A DNA stretch of 64,000 nt from Stachybotrys elegans (lineage: Eukaryota > Ascomycota > Sordariomycetes > Hypocreales > Stachybotryaceae): positions 496,001 to 560,000 of the forward strand of contig JAGPNK010000005.1 in the NCBI GenBank assembly GCA_020746835.1, given 5' to 3'. Positions 1-10,880 of the stretch are shown here, one piece after another (within the stretch, counting starts at the first letter, position 1; the number at the start of each line of letters is the position of its first letter). Below the pieces are notes generated by a model that was not told the DNA's origin, ran no database searches, and saw only the letters and a program-made list of their open reading frames with translations. Both the position numbers and the translations under genes were made by a program.

Positions 1-1271
1 AGACGTCCATCACGGACTACTGGGGCCGAGCTTTGTCGTTTCAGCTTGTCAACGCCAGCGACGGCGGACCCGCGTATACCTTCTCTTCCATTGCTGATAC
101 CGGCAACTTCCAAGACGGCCAGACGCCTTTCCCCATCCTCGTGTCGGATGGCAGAGCGCCTGGCCAGAAGATCATCTCCACCAACGCGACCGTCTACGAG
201 TTCAACCCCTTTGAACTCGGAACCTGGGACCCAACCGTCTACGAGTTCGCACCGCTGCAGTTTTTGGCCTCCAACTTTAGCAACGGCTCCGTATCCTCCA
301 ACGGAGACTGCGTCCGTGGTTTTGATCAGATTGGCTTCGTCATGGGCACTTCGTCGTCCCTCTTCAATTCCATCTTCCTTGCCAACCTAACGGCTTCCGA
401 TAGCGACGTGCCTTCCGTCATTAGGAATGCCTTGGTGGATGTTCTAAACAGATGGAACGCAGAAAACAACGACGTGGCGCAATATGCCCCGAATCCGTTC
501 CGAGGCTGGAACCCAAACAATGATGACGACGGTGTCGACGATCAAAGTGAGCTCTATCTCGTGGATGGTGGTGAAGATCTTCAAAACATCCCGCTCCACC
601 CCCTCATCCAACCCTATCGGGGAGTCGACATCATCTTTGCCGTCGACTCGTCTGCGGATACGACGACCAACTGGCCAAACGGCACCGCGATGCGCGCGAG
701 TTATGACCGTTCCGGCACAGGTATCGGCAACAGCACCTTGTTCCCGCCCGTCCCCTCAGCCGAGACCTTCATCAACCTTCGCCTCAACCAAAGACCTACA
801 CTGTTCGGCTGTGACGCCAATAACTTTACTCTAACCGGCAACCAGATGGTACCGCCACTAATCTTCTATATACCCAATGCGCCATACACAACTCACAGCA
901 ATGTGTCCACATTTGACCCCTCGTACTCCATCGCCGAGCGCAACGCAATCATTGAGAACGGATTCAACGGCGCAACGCAAGGAAATGACACCGTGGACAG
1001 TGAATGGTCTATGTGCGTGGCATGCGCCATCTTGAGCCGCAGCTGGTGGAAGGCTGGCGAGGACCCTCCAGAGGCTTGCAATAATTGCTTCGATCGTTAT
1101 TGTTGGAATGGTACAACAGACGACTCTTCAGTGGGCAAATATGAGCCAAACTATATCATTGGTGAAACTTTCGATGTTGAAGGCGAGCAGAATCTTGGAA
1201 ACACACCAGAGATAGGTCTCAGCACTGTCCTTGCCTTATCGCTTTGCGTCATGATTTACTTGGGTCTGTAG
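1..1271 (+). CDS. lysophospholipase / phospholipase B, GPI-anchored (3' part)
   Basis: The C-terminal part of a fungal lysophospholipase (cPLA2-like catalytic fold), which removes acyl chains from phospholipids and lysophospholipids at the cell surface or outside the cell. The frame is open from base 3 ([11 protein letters not shown]), so the gene starts upstream of the window and the nucleophile-Ser motif is not visible. The motif [14 protein letters not shown], which in this family carries the catalytic Asp of the Ser-Asp dyad, is present. Many N-x-S/T sequons and paired Cys residues ([21 protein letters not shown]) fit a secreted glycoprotein. The end is a small-residue site followed by a hydrophobic tail ([17 protein letters not shown]), typical of a GPI-anchor signal. 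It is convergent with the next gene, with 95 bases between the two stop codons. Family assignment is firm; the exact substrate is not visible. Confidence 0.93.
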   Translation, partial: TSITDYWGRALSFQLVNASDGGPAYTFSSIADTGNFQDGQTPFPILVSDGRAPGQKIISTNATVYEFNPFELGTWDPTVYEFAPLQFLASNFSNGSVSSNGDCVRGFDQIGFVMGTSSSLFNSIFLANLTASDSDVPSVIRNALVDVLNRWNAENNDVAQYAPNPFRGWNPNNDDDGVDDQSELYLVDGGEDLQNIPLHPLIQPYRGVDIIFAVDSSADTTTNWPNGTAMRASYDRSGTGIGNSTLFPPVPSAETFINLRLNQRPTLFGCDANNFTLTGNQMVPPLIFYIPNAPYTTHSNVSTFDPSYSIAERNAIIENGFNGATQGNDTVDSEWSMCVACAILSRSWWKAGEDPPEACNNCFDRYCWNGTTDDSSVGKYEPNYIIGETFDVEGEQNLGNTPEIGLSTVLALSLCVMIYLGL

Positions 1272-1366
1272 TATTGCAGTTGTCATATTTGCATTCGCAC
1301 TTTGAAGCATTCATACTATCACATCCAATTCAAGAACTTATATCGACACCTCCGCCAAATGTGCTT

Positions 1367-2893
1367 CTATAGCTCAAAGATAGTCAAGACAGCAGCATGG
1401 TCCGAAGTCCATTCATTGTTCTGATGATTCGGCTCCGGCGATGGGTTCCCAATGACAATATCCTCGGAACTCAACACACCCATGCTGCTCTTGTGATAGA
1501 TAAAGTCGATGCGATCCAGAGGCTCTGGTCGGCCGTTGTTCGTCAAGAATATAGGCGACCAAGTGATGCCCTCCTCAGCGACGGGATCGGGGTGGGCGAC
1601 CCGGAAACTATCAACCATTCCGGCGTCGGTGGGATGGATAGATGTCGGCCAAGGAACGTTTGCGTAGCCGCAGTTCTTCTCTCGCAGTGCTTCAGTGTAG
1701 TCTAGGTGAGATGGTGCGTTGAAGTCTCCTAGCAAGATAACTGGAATATTGTCCGAGTTTTCCAAGTCACCTTCCATGGCACTCATGATGTTGATGATCT
1801 GGGGCGTTCGGCCAGACTGCTCTTCGCGCTGCATGACTCTGTCCACACTCATCTGATCAAAGCAAAAGTCATAAGGGCCGTAGGGGTCGTATCCCAGATG
1901 GCCGTTCCACACCTTGACTTGCGAGTCGCTGCCGTCGAGAGCAATCAGTGCAGAGCCGGCGTAGCCCAAGTCAGTGCCGGTGCTCACAATCGGGTAGCGA
2001 CTGATGAAGCCGACATCCCGGCCCTGCCAGCTGTGCCATCCCAGAGCATTTGCAAGACGCGTCGCATGATCGCCCGTGCTCTCTTGCACACCCACAATAT
2101 CCGCACCACTGCCAGCGAGGTAACGCACTTGCTTGGCGTGGTAGTCGTTGACTCTTGAGCCGCCGTGCCAAAGATTGTACGTCATGATACTCAATCGTTC
2201 CACCACTGGGCTGCCGGATTGTCGCACTGGGATTAGAACCTCGATTTCGGCTAGAGTCTGGCCCCCCGAAGAAGTTGCCGCAATGCTAATACGAGTGTCG
2301 GTGGCATCAGAACCAGGTGTCCCCGATATGGTTCCATCCGTCGATACTTGAGTCCATTCACCGCTTTCCGGGCTCGAGAGGAGAAATCGTATATCCGAAT
2401 CGCTGGCCCGTCCGCCCAGCAAGCCACCGATGCTCGCTTCGAATGCATCGCCTTGGCGCGCATTGTGCGTGGTAAAGTTCGATACGATGAAAGAAACCTG
2501 TTCGGGCAGTTCCACGACAATCGGCTCAGCAAGCCATGCATACCCATCGTTGGCCAAAAAGTAGGCCTTGTAAGAGCCCGGCTCGAGAGACGAGGCAGGC
2601 AAAGAGACGGAGCCAGCAGCTTCGGGCGCGTACTCCCACAGAAGGGAGGGTGTGTCCATTTCCTCGTTGTCCGGCCCTCCTCCGGAAGCATGATAGAGGC
2701 CTATCCAGTTGGTTGACGACGGCGCATCGGTGGCGTATTCGAACGTGAACAGCGGCTCGTCCTCGGCGAGAGACAGGGACCCTGAGGCTTGTCGGATGGT
2801 TGGCGATGCCCAAATGGGCGTCATTGCGTAATTGAAGAGCATCCATGCCGTCGCACGAATGCCGAAGGTAAAGCGAACCATTGTCACCGTCAA
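1367..2893 (-). CDS. secreted endonuclease/exonuclease/phosphatase family protein with N-terminal Ig-like domains
   Basis: Single-exon 508-residue protein. The N terminus (best start at 2893 or the second Met at 2881) has a hydrophobic stretch ending in an Ala/Ser site, consistent with a signal peptide. Residues about 40-130 form a beta-sandwich-like region with the motif NWIGLYHASGGGP and an LWEYAP strand. Residues about 130-225 resemble a putative-Ig repeat (DGTISGTPG). The C-terminal ~270 residues are a Mg-dependent EEP phosphodiesterase fold: MTYNLWHGG at the start, an active-site Glu in VGVQES, GDFNAPSHLDYTE, and the terminal SDHAAV with the catalytic Asp-His. The family includes nucleases, sphingomyelinases and inositol phosphatases; the substrate cannot be told here. 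It shares strand with the GH71 gene, whose stop lies 292 bases before this start. Confidence 0.88.
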   Translation of the reverse strand: MTVTMVRFTFGIRATAWMLFNYAMTPIWASPTIRQASGSLSLAEDEPLFTFEYATDAPSSTNWIGLYHASGGGPDNEEMDTPSLLWEYAPEAAGSVSLPASSLEPGSYKAYFLANDGYAWLAEPIVVELPEQVSFIVSNFTTHNARQGDAFEASIGGLLGGRASDSDIRFLLSSPESGEWTQVSTDGTISGTPGSDATDTRISIAATSSGGQTLAEIEVLIPVRQSGSPVVERLSIMTYNLWHGGSRVNDYHAKQVRYLAGSGADIVGVQESTGDHATRLANALGWHSWQGRDVGFISRYPIVSTGTDLGYAGSALIALDGSDSQVKVWNGHLGYDPYGPYDFCFDQMSVDRVMQREEQSGRTPQIINIMSAMEGDLENSDNIPVILLGDFNAPSHLDYTEALREKNCGYANVPWPTSIHPTDAGMVDSFRVAHPDPVAEEGITWSPIFLTNNGRPEPLDRIDFIYHKSSMGVLSSEDIVIGNPSPEPNHQNNEWTSDHAAVLTIFEL

Positions 2894-3185
2894 GAACTGC
2901 TTCCTGAGATGCTCGACGTTCAGAGTTGAGAAGGAAATTACCAGCAGCCACGCAAGCTCCAGAGGGGCGAGGGAGGTTACATTTCAATGGCTGGCACGTT
3001 GCAACAGCCGTCATTTCGTGTCTATTAATATCACCTTCCTGAATCCCCACATGCCCATGTCGTCAGCGTCAACAGGTGGATAATGCTAGTTGTTTTGCCA
3101 AGCATGTTACACTCAAAGGGACTTATGTTTAGCTCATAGGTCGGTGAGAGCACAAGGCGGCTCTAAAACCCCATACCTCGCAGAT

Positions 3186-6100
3186 CTATTTACAAGGGTA
3201 GTTACTTGGCCTGTCGTTGCCAAGGGATGCGTCCGAGTAGTTTTCGAAGGCGTCATAGTACTCGCAGACAGGCAAACTGAAAAAGCCTGGCGCCCTAATG
3301 TCCATATCCTGAACGTTGCCGAGAAATTCATCGTTGACAGGATCAAGGCTTCGTTGGCCGTTCTTCCTGCCATTCTTTTCCCAAGTGTTGACGGACCCAA
3401 CAACGACATCCTCGATGGTAACACCACCCCAAGTACCATCTAGCGAGCTGTGGCCGGGCAGGGCCTGGAGGGGATCACATCTGCCGTCAAAGCAATTACC
3501 CACAGGGTCAGTCGCGCCAACCAAGAAGTACGACAGTCCGTTGATGCAAATCCTGGTTTTGTCTTGGACGGAGTAAGGTACCGCGTCCCTGGGCACATAT
3601 TTGTCACAGGCTACTTTGCCCTCAAGAATACTAGACCCAAGTCAGTCGCGTCTCTCACCTCTGACAGATTTCATGCAGGCACTTACAAGGGTCCAATGTC
3701 CTTGCCCGAGATTTTCCAGGCAACTGGAATGAGCATGCCGAATAGGGACTTGCGTAGCATGGCTTCGATCTCCCTCGTTGACAGGACATTGATCTTTTCG
3801 TCAAGCAGTCGACCGTCGGTAATGAGTGCAGTGAGACGATCCAGATAAAACCCACTGAACGTGCGCGAGTTGAAGTTGTCAGTAGCCTCAAACCAGATAT
3901 CGGTGATGGCTAAGTTGAGGAATCTAATATCAGCGTGTGCTCGATTACTTCTTTTGAAAATTTGGGTTCTTCACCTTTCAAATGCGATGACAGGCTGTTA
4001 GCCTGGGTTATGCGTGAGTCTCTGTAGGAGAAGGAATGTCCATTAGCACGGCGAACACCAGTAACCTCAATCGAGGCAGCTCGCCCCTATAGGTAGGACT
4101 CACGCTCTAGTCAGGTCCTTGACCAGTGTAAGGCTGTTTGAGACAACGCCATTCACTTCGTCTTTCAACACACCGAGTGTATTGGGGTTCTGAGAGAAAT
4201 AACGCCTCTTCTTCAGAACTTCAGGCAGCGAACACCATCAGCAACCATCACAACACTGAGCTCAACTCTTATCGGATATAAGACTCACTCGAATTCCAAA
4301 ACGGTGCTGCGGCTCCAGCCCATCCAAAAGAGATGATGTCTATGATGATGGCTAGAGGCAACTCATCTTGCGAGGCCGATGGCGAGAAAACTTCAACCAA
4401 GTTGCCAAGGTCAGCCTCGATGCTGTTCTTGGCCCTATCGATTGTATCGTAGAAGTTCCAGAGAATCTAGCAGATGCCGTCAGTACATTGATGCATTTTC
4501 CGCGTGGATTGTAAAACCTACGTTGCTGAGATAAACGAAAGAATTCATAATGAAATAGCCGGCGGGCGCGTTGGTGTCGTGGCACTGTAGGAAGCTCCTG
4601 CATCCGTTTGCAGAAGTGAGACTGGCACACTCGAAGTTCTGCGGGCCGTTGAAGAAGTTCGAAACCTGCGTGAATCCATCATTAGCTTGTAAAGTCAAAC
4701 CGACCAATCCAGAATGTTGACTGACATATTCAGGGAAACTAAGTACGTCGTCTATAGTCTTATTATTATACCATTTGTACGTGACTGCATTCCACGCGTC
4801 TCTGGCACGCACTTGGGCCCCTAAGAGCGGTTAAGTCAGTAAATACCACGCCTAGGGAGTTTCCTTTGTCAACCTACATCGCCAGTCAACTTTGTCGTTG
4901 GCATTGATGATGCCAGGGTTGGTGCATGTGATGGCTTTGTACGCATCGCTTCCAGGGTCCATTGGGGGGACTTCAACCTGCCATCCACCGCCGCTGTTGG
5001 GGGGAGGTCGGGTGTAGGTGCAAGGACCTTGAGGGCAGTATCCTCGAGAACAAGCAAAGTTGCAGACACCAGAATACTCGCTTCCGACACCCGGCGCCGC
5101 GTAGCCCGATGGGGAGTTTGGAACCGGCGGTGTGATGACCGGACCCCTTCCTGTGCATTTACACATGGGCTGAGGGCAATAGCCCCGTCCACACGAGAAA
5201 TCGCAGAGACCCATCAGGCCGCCCTCTCCTGTTCCCGAGGTGCAGGCTTCACTTCCGGCTCCACCTCCTCCAGACTCGGGGTCGGAGGGGTCGGGTTCTT
5301 CAGGCGGAATGACGCACTTGTCTTTGGCGCTGGCATCGGTGGTGCAGTACTGGGAAGGGCAAAGACCATAGTTGCAGGCGTGTGAGCAGAGCCCCTTGTA
5401 TGTACAGTCCCCGCCAGGGAGCGGATAGCCGTCGACATTCTTAGGCTCCAGCTCGAGCTCGGGCATGCCCAGTTTGGTGCAAGTGCATGGCCCAGGACTG
5501 TGAAGACGCATGTTAGCTGTAGCTTCAAAGACACGCTGGCGTGGATGTGGTTGACTTACGGGCAGTAACCAAGAGCACAGGAGAATTCGCAGAGCTCTTT
5601 GTAGCCCTCTCTTCCAGTTCCCAGCATGCACTTCTGGTCTTTGAGGCTGAGCGCGGGAGCCTTGTTGACAGATCTCGTCGTGGGTACACCACCAACCCAG
5701 GGGTTCCAGTTTGTGATGCCTTTTGAACAGCTGTTTCTAAGGTCAAGGCCAGGGAGTGTGGCAAAAACGCGGCCATCAGTGTCGATAAGCTCAAGAAGAA
5801 CCTTGCCAGTACGGCCGTTGTAGGCATAGCTGCCATGATACATGCCCACGAGGCCGTAAGGCACATCGTCCCACTTGAGAACCTCGGTTCGCCCGTTGAT
5901 GGTTATCCTAGGCAGGAGGATACCGGTCAAGACGGCGGAGAAGAAGATCTTGTCTTGCGAGAGCTCGCCTGGTGCCATTTCCGGCTGCAGTTGAGCGGCA
6001 GTGTTTCCAGTGGTTCCGCCCGTCCCACAAGCAGATGCAGGAGTAAGTCGGTACCAGGTGACGAAGACTTCCTCGGTAATGGTAGCAATGCCGTTCTTGT

Positions 6101-7054
6101 ACGTGTCGATTGCAAATGGAAGCAGCATACGCCAAGCGTCGTGGGGCATGCCTTCGGCATAGTTGTAAGGTGCTTTGCCGATGTCAAAGGCTGTGTAGGC
6201 TTTGCTGTTCAGGGGTCCAATGTAGTGAGACTCGCCGAAGTCGTTCCACGAGATGATTTGAAGGTACTCTGGCTCACCCGTCCACTGGTCCTGGGACACG
6301 AGAGAAAAGACAAGATTCCAGCGGTCGTGCCACAGGGAATCACCGCGCCAAAGCCAGTTCTTGTTATAGCCGGGCAGGTTGGTGAAGAACCAGGGCGACA
6401 CAGGCCTGGGTGGTGATAGTTAGCAAGTTGAAGGCACAGGTCTCGGCTACCGAGGTGTACTTACATCATGTAAGACGACCCATTCAAGAAAATGAGATAG
6501 GATGCATCAATCTCCATGTCGGTCTTGCTGGGGCCCTCTGGCCACGCTCCCCAGCTGAAGAGGCCGTCGGTGACACCCGTTCTGACAGCGCGCTTGGCAC
6601 CCATGGAGGACCAACTAGGCATAAAGTAGCAGTTGGTCTGCCTCTTGATGTCCGTCCACTCTGAAGCGCTCTTGAAGCCTTCAAAGGTGGAGACGAGCGG
6701 TTGAGAGCCGCGCATGAAGTAACTCGGATGCGACTTGTACTTGTTGATCATGCCGATGACGGTGTCCTTGGGCCAGTTCCCGTTGCCAGCATAGTCGAAG
6801 GAGAAGAGCAGCTTGAAGCCGATGCTGGCTGCTGCTTCAAAGGCCGTGGGGATGGAGCGCTCATTGGCAGGCTCTTGGTAGGCAATGTTGAGAACGAAGC
6901 CATCGATGTGTGCTGCTTGCGCATGGCGCATTTCTAGGACGAAGTCGGCAGAGTTGTAGTACTCGGTGTTGCCAATCATGAAATGGGCAAAGACGGCTTT
7001 GGCCTGGGCCTGAGCCGCCAGCTGCAGCGCCAACAGCAGCGACAAGAGCTTCAT
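3186..7054 (-). CDS. GH71 alpha-1,3-glucanase (mutanase) with four Cys-rich modules and long C-terminal extension
   Basis: Ten exons read from splice signals: 7054-6465, 6405-5560, 5497-4878, 4820-4726, 4665-4522, 4466-4289, 4218-4104, 4021-3975, 3909-3687, 3630-3186. All phases agree and give 1,100 residues. Residues 1-18 are a signal peptide (MKLLSLLLALQLAAQAQA). The GH71 catalytic domain follows (AVFAHFMIGN at its start, MMPVSPWFFTN across intron 1, the family motif SWNDFGESHYIGP), expected to cut alpha-1,3-glucan of fungal walls. From about residue 455 to 640 come four modules of the pattern GLCxFxCxxGYCPxxxCxC, linked by Gly/Pro/Ser-rich spacers, probably disulfide-bonded. The last ~450 residues form a separate domain I cannot name. 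Exon 9 uses the acceptor CTTAG just inside the first possible AG; the earlier AG would break the frame. Suggested role is wall remodelling or attack on other fungi. Confidence 0.9.
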
Positions 7055-8957
7055 AGTCGCGATAGGTCTTGACCGGACTGGGTGAGCGTGACCGAACTCA
7101 ACCATGAGTCGAGCATCATGTTCATATTTACATCTTTTCACATACTACACGATGCTGGTACTTTTGCTAGTTGTTTATGCCATATCAATGACCATCTTTT
7201 TCATTTTATCTTGGCATCGCGTCTCGGCCAATCCAGAGGTATCCCATGGGTCGAGCCTGGTGGCGGTGGTTCGGATATGTTGCAAAATCAAGCCTAGGTT
7301 ATAGCCACTAACCAATGCAAAATATAAGTTACCAGGGCTCATGCCCATGGAGACTCACTAGGACGCCCCACGACCTCCGGATCCGAGGAATACGGTGAAC
7401 GCAATGATATTACTGGCAATATGAATCACCACGTGGGCAATCAACATCCAGCTAGTTGGGAGGGCTCGGGGATCGACCGAGGTCCAACAGTTGTCAGGCG
7501 CTGTTAAGACAGTGTTCTAGGCTTGGAGTTAATTTGTGCATCCTTGGTGGTCGTGATGCGGATACATCCGCACGTGTATGTTATAAATAACATTCTACTC
7601 CATAAGGCAAAAGTTCCTGTCTACTCCATAGCTGATTGTTGGCTATTTTTGGGTCAAGCAGGACAAACAGAAGTTATCCGCCCAGAACGTCGCAGGCGAC
7701 GGGATTGGGTGGAATCCGGTCGAGGTATCTCGAAGGATTGATGCATCCACCATCCATTTGCAAGAAAGAGGTCAAAGCGAGCCTGGATCTCCTGAGAATC
7801 GAGGTTTCTGGCACACCCCAAGTTGACAAACCGGTGTTGACACCGCAAGATCTGGAGGCGTCTGCCACGGCTTTTGAAGGGCAGGACAAAGTGGGCTTGT
7901 CTGTCTAGACGTAGTCTGTACGAGTTAGAGTATCCGGGGTGATTAGGCATCAGCTGCTTCCACTCACTAGTCCATAGGCATTTGAAATCCATCCTGCCCG
8001 ATACGTCAAATACGGCGTGTCCATCCTGTTGACAGTCTTGACTTTGAGGATAAGTAGTGGTCTTGTGTTACGGTCACTCATAACTTCACGCTGCAAGGCC
8101 AAAATCGGGTAGATCGCGCGCGTGGCAGGCGTTGTGATATAGATAACACCTCTACAACAGGGCTCAAGAGTTATTTGCCCCTTGCAAAGGTCATATGATG
8201 GAAATCGGTGGCAAAGCGATAAGTGCGCTAAACCCATCAAGCGGAACTCTGAAGGCAATACGGCTGTGTGTAAGACCAATACGCTCTATCTTAGATTATT
8301 AGCCACGATGTTTCCCTAGATTACTAACTTGCCGTTTATATAGTTCGCCATTTTTTCCACGTTTGGTTAACATCATTTCTCGGCGACTTCCTGCCCCTAA
8401 GGTCGGTGACTACCGGCCAATGATAGTCAGCGTATAATGCGGTCTTAGTGTTTGCGAACCCATTTTCCTAATGAAGCATCTAGTGCACAAGAAACGTTTT
8501 CGCTGATAGGGTAAGCTAAATCGTGCCACGACTTTCTTTGGCTGGTAAAGAAAGGATTGGGTAAAAGTCACGTCGATGGCAAGGCGACGATCTTAGTTTG
8601 AAAGTGACTAAGAGTTCAAGTAAGCCAAATAGATTCCTAAAGCTCACCCTATATCCACATAATACGAGTTCATCCTTTTAGTAATTGCCGAAATAAGAAG
8701 ATAGCCCTCTTGTAGACATAAGATTCGAGACTGAAATACCAAATTCATCTTAGTGTGCCCTTGATGACAGGGACCCATTACGTTTCTGACAATATTACTT
8801 GCAATTGACTGAGGCATTAAGTCAGGCCTTGACCTTATACGACTACGTAAGCCCTTGCAGTCTTTTTCCATTTCTCAGACCAGTTTCGGCCAGCATGCCT
8901 TCTTTCATACCTCTTTCATCACGCACAATAGTCTAACAACTATCATCGCTAACCGAG
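7055..8957. other. intergenic region, divergent between GH71 and the TLC-Lgt gene
   Basis: About 1.9 kb between two divergently transcribed genes. There are short open frames on the minus strand (7654-7992 and 7950-8279) that overlap in different frames, with no recognisable domain and no clear splice pair joining them. I see no RNA gene. It presumably holds both promoters. Confidence 0.5.
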
Positions 8958-10880
8958 ATGCTATTCCAGGACATCTTTTACATTATTTTGGGGTTAGGAT
9001 CGTACCAGATCTGTCGATGCCTTTTGCAAATTGGGGTCAAACAGTTCTTTCCAGCTTTCTACATTAAACTGAGTAATGATCCGACCAAGTTCAAGGCTTA
9101 TTTCGTGTTCCCTCTCGGAATCATCCTCACACTATTTTCGACCCCATTCTGTCTCCAAGCATACGCCTTGACATCAAACTCGAATGCTACTCTTCAAAGC
9201 TTTGACCATCTTACCTCGGCCGAGAAGGTTTGCCTGGCATCACGAGGGATTCTTTGGATCTCGGAGCTTCCGCTGCTTAGCTACTCTGTCGAGTATGTAG
9301 CCCACCACCTTCTATCCTTGGGCTCCCTTGGCATCATCATCTTGAACAAGATGAACCCGTGGCCGTTGTACCTCATTTACAGTGGGCTGATAACGGAGCT
9401 TTTCTCGGATACTATTGCAATTCTGAGGCACCATGGCTTTCATACCAGAAATTCCAAGGTTTTCAGAAGTGTCATGCTTGCCAATGCGATTGCGCTCATC
9501 ATGGCGAGGATTGCGCCCGGGCTTAACTTAGTAGTCTCTGAGTTTATGCCTCCACGCACGAAGTCAGCTTGGTTATATCTACTGTGCGTCGGCTTCTACT
9601 GCGGCTATCTTACTCGTCTCACCTACAAGTATCTCTCAGCTCTGGGGTACATCCAGCTCACGACAGAACGGCCGGCCCGTGTTCGAATCATGGACTCTTA
9701 CGACTTCTCCTTCTTCAGTATCCTTTTGGGCATTGCAATGGCCAGCGCGCAGATTTCTACCTTATTGATATATGGTACGGTGCGGAATGTTCCGCTTAAT
9801 GACGCTGAAATACAAAGCATGGCCATCACAGCACTGGGTGCTGTTGTTGCCGGCCTTTTGGGCGCCAGATCACTACACTTTCTATTCGATTTGAACCCTT
9901 CCGAGAGACTACAAGATCGCAATGCGGCAACGAGCGTTGATTGCGGGCTTTCGCACGATCAAAATACAACATTAGAGACAACAAAACCAGAGACGGCTGA
10001 TACGTCCGTTACTCGGATGACTACGGTTTTCAATAACTATAACTGCACCAGAAGTGGCATATCCATACAGGCTGCAGTACTCAGTATAATCATCTTCATG
10101 CTCTTCACCGATACACTCGAGCCATCTCTGTCGAAACCTGATTTGATCGCAGCCATGTCCTTGAGCCTCACATTGGGCGAAGGTATTGGCCGAGTGGGGT
10201 GCTTCAGTGCCGGATGTTGCGGCTCCAGAACTGACAACGGAAGGGAGTTTTGCCGCGGGCTGCAAATCATGGCTTCACTGATGAACTTTGCCATCTTTGC
10301 GCTGATATCAAATCTGTTCTATAACTCAAGCCTCGGCCTCCAAGAGTCGGGAGCACTGGCCTTGATGTTGAATGCAATGGTCAGATTACTTACTGATCCT
10401 GTGAGGGAATCTGGCGAGTCAGAACAAATACCCAGCACTACAGCATTTGCCTTTGGCCAGATGATCCTTTCTTTTGGTCTTCTCGTCACAACTAGGCTGT
10501 CCGCAGAGACTCTCTCGGTTACTGTCATCTCTTCGGCAAGCCTAGCGGTGCTGTCCTTTCTCGCTTTATGGGCTTTTCGATCGATCTGGTCGGCTCTTGG
10601 CCGAAGCAAGCTTTTCAAGGCTGAAATGTCACTTTTCTTCCGGCCAATAACAGGAGTTGCTGCTTTTGGCTTGGCAATTATCATCCTTACCGTCAAGGAT
10701 ACGATAGGTTTCCCGGGAATCAAAGGCGTTTCACTTGAAATGGGAACTATGGGTCATAATCCATGGACCATTCTATCTAATCCAACTGTCCTTGCAACTC
10801 TTGCCACCACGGCGCTCATTCCTATCCTAACGGGTCCGAATGGCGTCAGTCATTGTGGTGTTTTTGTTAAGGGTGAGTGA
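8958..10880 (+). CDS. polytopic membrane protein: TLC-like N-terminal half fused to Lgt-like (prolipoprotein diacylglyceryl transferase family) half
   Basis: Uninterrupted 640-residue frame with about a dozen or more hydrophobic segments. Residues ~1-235 look TLC-like (TRAM/LAG1/CLN8): a conserved His pair in YVAHHLLSLG (near residue 115), then LITELFSDTIAILRHHGF. Residues ~240-640 are a second membrane domain. Its segment at 407-422 reads GEGIGRVGCFSAGCCG, which resembles the Lgt signature GRxGNFxNGE and more closely the bacterial Lgt-like subgroup with GRxGCFxAGCC. Arg412 would match the essential Arg of E. coli Lgt; the Asn and Glu that follow in the enzyme are Cys415 and Cys420 here. R476-x3-D480 resembles the later Arg-x3-Glu pair. 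Fungi have no lipobox lipoproteins, so the reaction is unknown; lipid or acyl transfer in an internal membrane is inference. A hydrophilic linker (~315-355) separates further helices. Confidence 0.72.
   Translation: MLFQDIFYIILGLGSYQICRCLLQIGVKQFFPAFYIKLSNDPTKFKAYFVFPLGIILTLFSTPFCLQAYALTSNSNATLQSFDHLTSAEKVCLASRGILWISELPLLSYSVEYVAHHLLSLGSLGIIILNKMNPWPLYLIYSGLITELFSDTIAILRHHGFHTRNSKVFRSVMLANAIALIMARIAPGLNLVVSEFMPPRTKSAWLYLLCVGFYCGYLTRLTYKYLSALGYIQLTTERPARVRIMDSYDFSFFSILLGIAMASAQISTLLIYGTVRNVPLNDAEIQSMAITALGAVVAGLLGARSLHFLFDLNPSERLQDRNAATSVDCGLSHDQNTTLETTKPETADTSVTRMTTVFNNYNCTRSGISIQAAVLSIIIFMLFTDTLEPSLSKPDLIAAMSLSLTLGEGIGRVGCFSAGCCGSRTDNGREFCRGLQIMASLMNFAIFALISNLFYNSSLGLQESGALALMLNAMVRLLTDPVRESGESEQIPSTTAFAFGQMILSFGLLVTTRLSAETLSVTVISSASLAVLSFLALWAFRSIWSALGRSKLFKAEMSLFFRPITGVAAFGLAIIILTVKDTIGFPGIKGVSLEMGTMGHNPWTILSNPTVLATLATTALIPILTGPNGVSHCGVFVKGE

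Noticed and set aside
3909..4021. Apparent frameshift in the GH71 gene near exon 8/9
   Set aside because: Using the acceptor CTTAG at 3910-3912 in place of the first AG restores the frame through the conserved-looking AITDIWFEATDNF.
7654..8279. Two overlapping minus-strand frames that might form one gene
   Set aside because: No splice pair joins them convincingly and no domain is recognised.
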